Shown here piece by piece: positions 60,909 through 64,000 of a DNA stretch of 64,000 bases. Every line of letters begins with the position of its first letter. Position 1 is the first letter of the stretch. The notes under the pieces were generated by a model. It did no database searches, was not told the DNA's origin, and saw nothing but the letters and a program-made list of their open reading frames with translations. Origin of the DNA: Annulohypoxylon bovei var. microspora (taxonomy: Eukaryota > Ascomycota > Sordariomycetes > Xylariales > Hypoxylaceae); NCBI GenBank assembly GCA_022836615.1, contig MU405270.1, positions 124,001 through 188,000 of the forward strand, in the 5' to 3' direction. The position numbers and the translations under genes are program-made.

Positions 60909-63900
60909 ATGGCATCTCACGTCCCTAATATTAATCTTTCATATCAAGCGTTACCACATACATCAGACGATGCCGATGATATTGGACAGCCCTATGAGCT
61001 AGGACATATTCCAGCTTCAGTCGGTAACGGTCAGGATTACCATCGATTACAGCACGCCGATGAAGATGTTTACCAACAACAAATGGGACCCTACGATAGA
61101 AAACCAACAGTAGGAACGGAATTCACTAGTACGACGATTAAAGAGTATCCTTCAGAGTTTGGACGGGCCCACGATGCGGCCACACCATCATGGCTCCCTT
61201 TTACTCTGCGGTGGCCTACACTATCGTCGATCCTGGCGTTAACGATAATCCTAGAAATCCTGGTGGCAGTCTTTCACGCCGTATCGTCCCGCGATGCAGG
61301 CCTGGTAGATGATGACGGCTCTGGGAGTATTGTTGTGGCTTCTAAATTCGTACCGACGGTTCTCGCCGTCATTCATGTCCTTCTAATATCGATATTGCTT
61401 AACGACGTTAAACGAACCGAGGCATTCGCACATCTTTCGTCTCCTCAAGGCACCACGGGCAAGCAGTCTCTCACCTGGACTGCCGAGGAATGGTGGAATG
61501 CCCTAATGCAAGGGTTTCCTGGTCGCGGTCGGAAATCGAACTGGGCGCTATTATGCGCAGCTCTAGCTTTCGTGTTCGGCTTCCTCATAGTGTCTCCCTT
61601 CTCTTCGAGTTTGTTCGTGACAGAGGACATTATTTTCACATACCAAGTACCGTTTAGGAAGTTAGATATCTCTGCGTCGTTGCCGCTTCAGGCTTCACCG
61701 TTGGGCGCTACATATTTCCGAACGGTTGGCAACATCCTTCAAAACGTCACGACGTCGGCATGGATCACAGACAAGTATGCCATACAGCCTATCTGGCCGG
61801 CCAGAGTGGGCAGCGTACCGCTGGGACCACAATTCTCTGACACAATGCAAACGTGGTCAGCGAAGACTACGGTATACAACGTGGAAGAGAATTGCGAACA
61901 AATGAACCTGGACCCTGATGGTATTTACGCTGTCCCATTCCTGAAGAATCCGGAAGTTACAAATTACACTACTGTCAGGCTCTCCACTGCATCAGGCTGT
62001 GTTTTGAACGTCACAGACCAAGGTGAGTTCAACGGTTACGGGGGTGCGGTTTGGGGTTCGTTGTCGAATCTCACCACGATTTCTATGAACACCGTGAACC
62101 TCGACGAGAACGGCCAGGATTATACCAAGGCCAACTGTACACAAGACGAATTCATGGTATTTACCTCCGACTGGGCCGTTAACTTAACAGCAGCCAACCT
62201 CACCATCCAAGGCCAAGCTTGCACAACCCGTTATTACATGGGAGACACCAACGCCACTGTCGTTTTTAATAGCGGCAGTTCTAACGTCCAAGTTAACATC
62301 GACGAAGCACAGTATTTGTCTAATCGCGTAGAAATCCCTAGCACGACGGCGAATGTGTCTAGCTTCCAGAATGTCTCCCTTGACGCCGGTTGGTCAGTTC
62401 ATTTGAAGCAACCAACTCAGAACCATGTAGCATTTTCGTTCGGACCAGCAACGCTGCTATTAGCTTTGTACAATTTCTCTCCAATTCAACTAATCACGGA
62501 TAACTCGACGACACAGAACGCAGAAAGAATAAAACAACGATTCTTCGGAGAGCTTCTCCGGGACACGTTCGACGACTCCACTGCCAACAACCCTAGCGAG
62601 ATCTCTGGCACTACAAGCGAGACCAGGCGACGGGTTGTTGTGGTCCCCGCCGTAGCCATCGTTCTTGAAATCTCACTGGGTATTCAACTAGTGTTATTAG
62701 CCGCTGTTCTTTTCTTAACCAGGCTATCCAAGCGCCCACTTGGCCTTTTCACAGATCCGGCACCAGCGATGAGCATGGCTAAACTCGTCGCGAAGGAGCC
62801 CGGTACATTGCAGGCATTCGAAGGCCTCCATAGCTGTACCATCGAAGAGATACGTTCTGCGGTAGCGAACCAGAGGTACCAAATGACAAGCGAAGGGGTT
62901 CGGCTGATAACCCCTGAGGTCGATGACCTGATCCAGTCTAGCTCGCCAGAGTTCATAAACCCAGGGCAGACAATGGCCACAAATTCGAAGCCGCAGGCAT
63001 TCACATTCGGCCTCTGGCTGCTCATTATATTTACTCTCTTGCTTTCAGCTACCCTGATAGTAATCGCTTACCTTTACTGGTACTCGGGGATGTACGGATT
63101 ATACCAGACAGCCTTTGTATATGCATTTGATATTACAATCGGCGGCGTCGACCTTAGTGATGTGAATCCAGCGTCGATTGTTACGACCTTCCTCGCTGTG
63201 TTAATTGGATTGTGGTGGGGATCGCTCGAGACGACTCTTCGTAGGATCCAACCATTCCTGTCTCTCGCCAAAGAGCCGGCTACTGGGGAAGAGGGTCTGT
63301 GGGTATCATACATCTCGTCGTATCTCTTACATGCTGTTTGGAAAGCTTCTAAGCGAAGACATTTCGTGCTCGCAGCAGTATGTACTGGAGCTTTTCTCGC
63401 TGAGATATGTAAGTGTTCACATTCCAGAGGCATGAATTCGTTCTAACGCTAGTAGTCACGATCGCAATGTCGTCGATTTGGCAGAGAGGTCCCGGCAGCG
63501 TACCATTCCAGGTCGATGTTCAACGACAGCTAGAACTACGCCACGTCCCACGCATAGAAGATGGTACATTACAATTCACTAGCCACGCGGGCAATTATAA
63601 ACAGCTTGCTCTCGCATCCCTATTTTCCAACTTTAGGACTTCCTGGATATACGGCGCTGCTGTGCAGATCTCCTTGAATGGATCACAGCCCGCTTGGAGT
63701 TCAGACGGTTGGAGCTTCGTCCCACACGACCTGTCTTCGGTACCTCAGACAGACGTCCAGAATACAGGCAATCAAACCGCATCGCCGACGTCCTCGATGA
63801 ACGTCACAGTACAGACTTCGGGAATCCGAGCACGGCTCGAATGCTCCCCGCATGAACACCTGAGCCTTACGAACACCACAAATTGGTTGACCGAGTGGGA

Positions 63901-64000
63901 CTTGACCAATGCGACGCAATGGAACCAAACACTTGATCCGGATACCTTGACACGCGGCTACGAGCTTGGACTGTCTAGGATAGGAGACAATACCATGCTC
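60909..64000 (+). CDS. DUF3433-domain multi-pass membrane protein (runs off right edge)
   Basis: Exons 60909-63408 and 63456->64000, around a 47-nt intron, give 1015 residues so far. A disordered cytoplasmic leader of about 95 residues precedes TM1 (about 103-123), TM2 (about 145) and TM3 (about 212-235). A large extracellular domain of about 340 residues then has many NxS/T glycosylation sites. Next come TM4 (about 578-608), TM5 (about 702-725), TM6 (about 760-780) and TM7 (about 820-842, crossing the intron), and a second glycosylated domain begins. Two repeats of the hydrophobic/lumenal arrangement are characteristic of the fungal DUF3433 family, whose function is unknown. I chose the ATG at 60909; the frame extends upstream only to a TTG. 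The 3' end is outside the window. Confidence 0.88.

Noticed and set aside
1..64000. CRISPR array, bacterial operon or prophage
   Set aside because: The spliced eukaryotic genes exclude a prokaryotic origin, and no spaced direct repeats were seen.

Overview
The window is nuclear DNA from a filamentous ascomycete (Pezizomycotina). The genes are split by short GT-AG introns (47-123 nt, several with CTAAT-type branch points). The families are typical of this group: a CAP20-like perilipin, a SAT4/PTH11-like membrane protein, a protein with the fungal DUF3433 domain, a PRM10/ThrE transporter and a YAG7-like protein. CAP20 and the dispersed TACCTAGGTA-type motifs point to Sordariomycetes. I cannot name the genus from sequence alone.

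Layout. 1-741: 5' part of a DENN-domain gene, running off the left edge on the minus strand. 742-6.7 kb: AT-rich gene-poor DNA with a candidate MITE (4338-4624) and an 82-bp palindrome (2265-2346). 6.7-11.3 kb: a PTH11/SAT4-type 7-TM protein and a cytochrome P450, transcribed divergently. 11.3-18.7 kb: gene desert with a TGTAG microsatellite. 18.7-21.2 kb: PRM10-like ThrE membrane protein. 23.6-25.1 kb: an O-methyltransferase of secondary-metabolite type, isolated in AT-rich DNA. 25.1-32.0 kb: second desert. From 32 kb the window is mostly conserved housekeeping genes: CAP20/perilipin, a coiled-coil protein, a PhzF-family protein, adenylate kinase, the proteasome lid subunit RPN8, a SWIM zinc-finger protein, a small secreted 8-cysteine protein, a CENP-W histone-fold protein, a YAG7-like RGG protein, an M1 aminopeptidase, APC10/DOC1 and a POF1-like nucleotidylyltransferase. 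The window ends inside a large DUF3433 membrane protein.

How the genes relate. These are independent monocistronic genes, not an operon or an evident biosynthetic cluster. The P450 and the O-methyltransferase are secondary-metabolism enzyme types, but they lie about 12 kb apart with no backbone synthase between them. Two genes were found by splicing short exons by hand: the 83-residue secreted cysteine-rich protein (46488-46856), the strongest candidate for something undescribed, and the roughly 80-residue CENP-W gene (47682-48094). All exon boundaries were set by eye from splice consensus, reading frame and family resemblance. No alignment or expression data were available.
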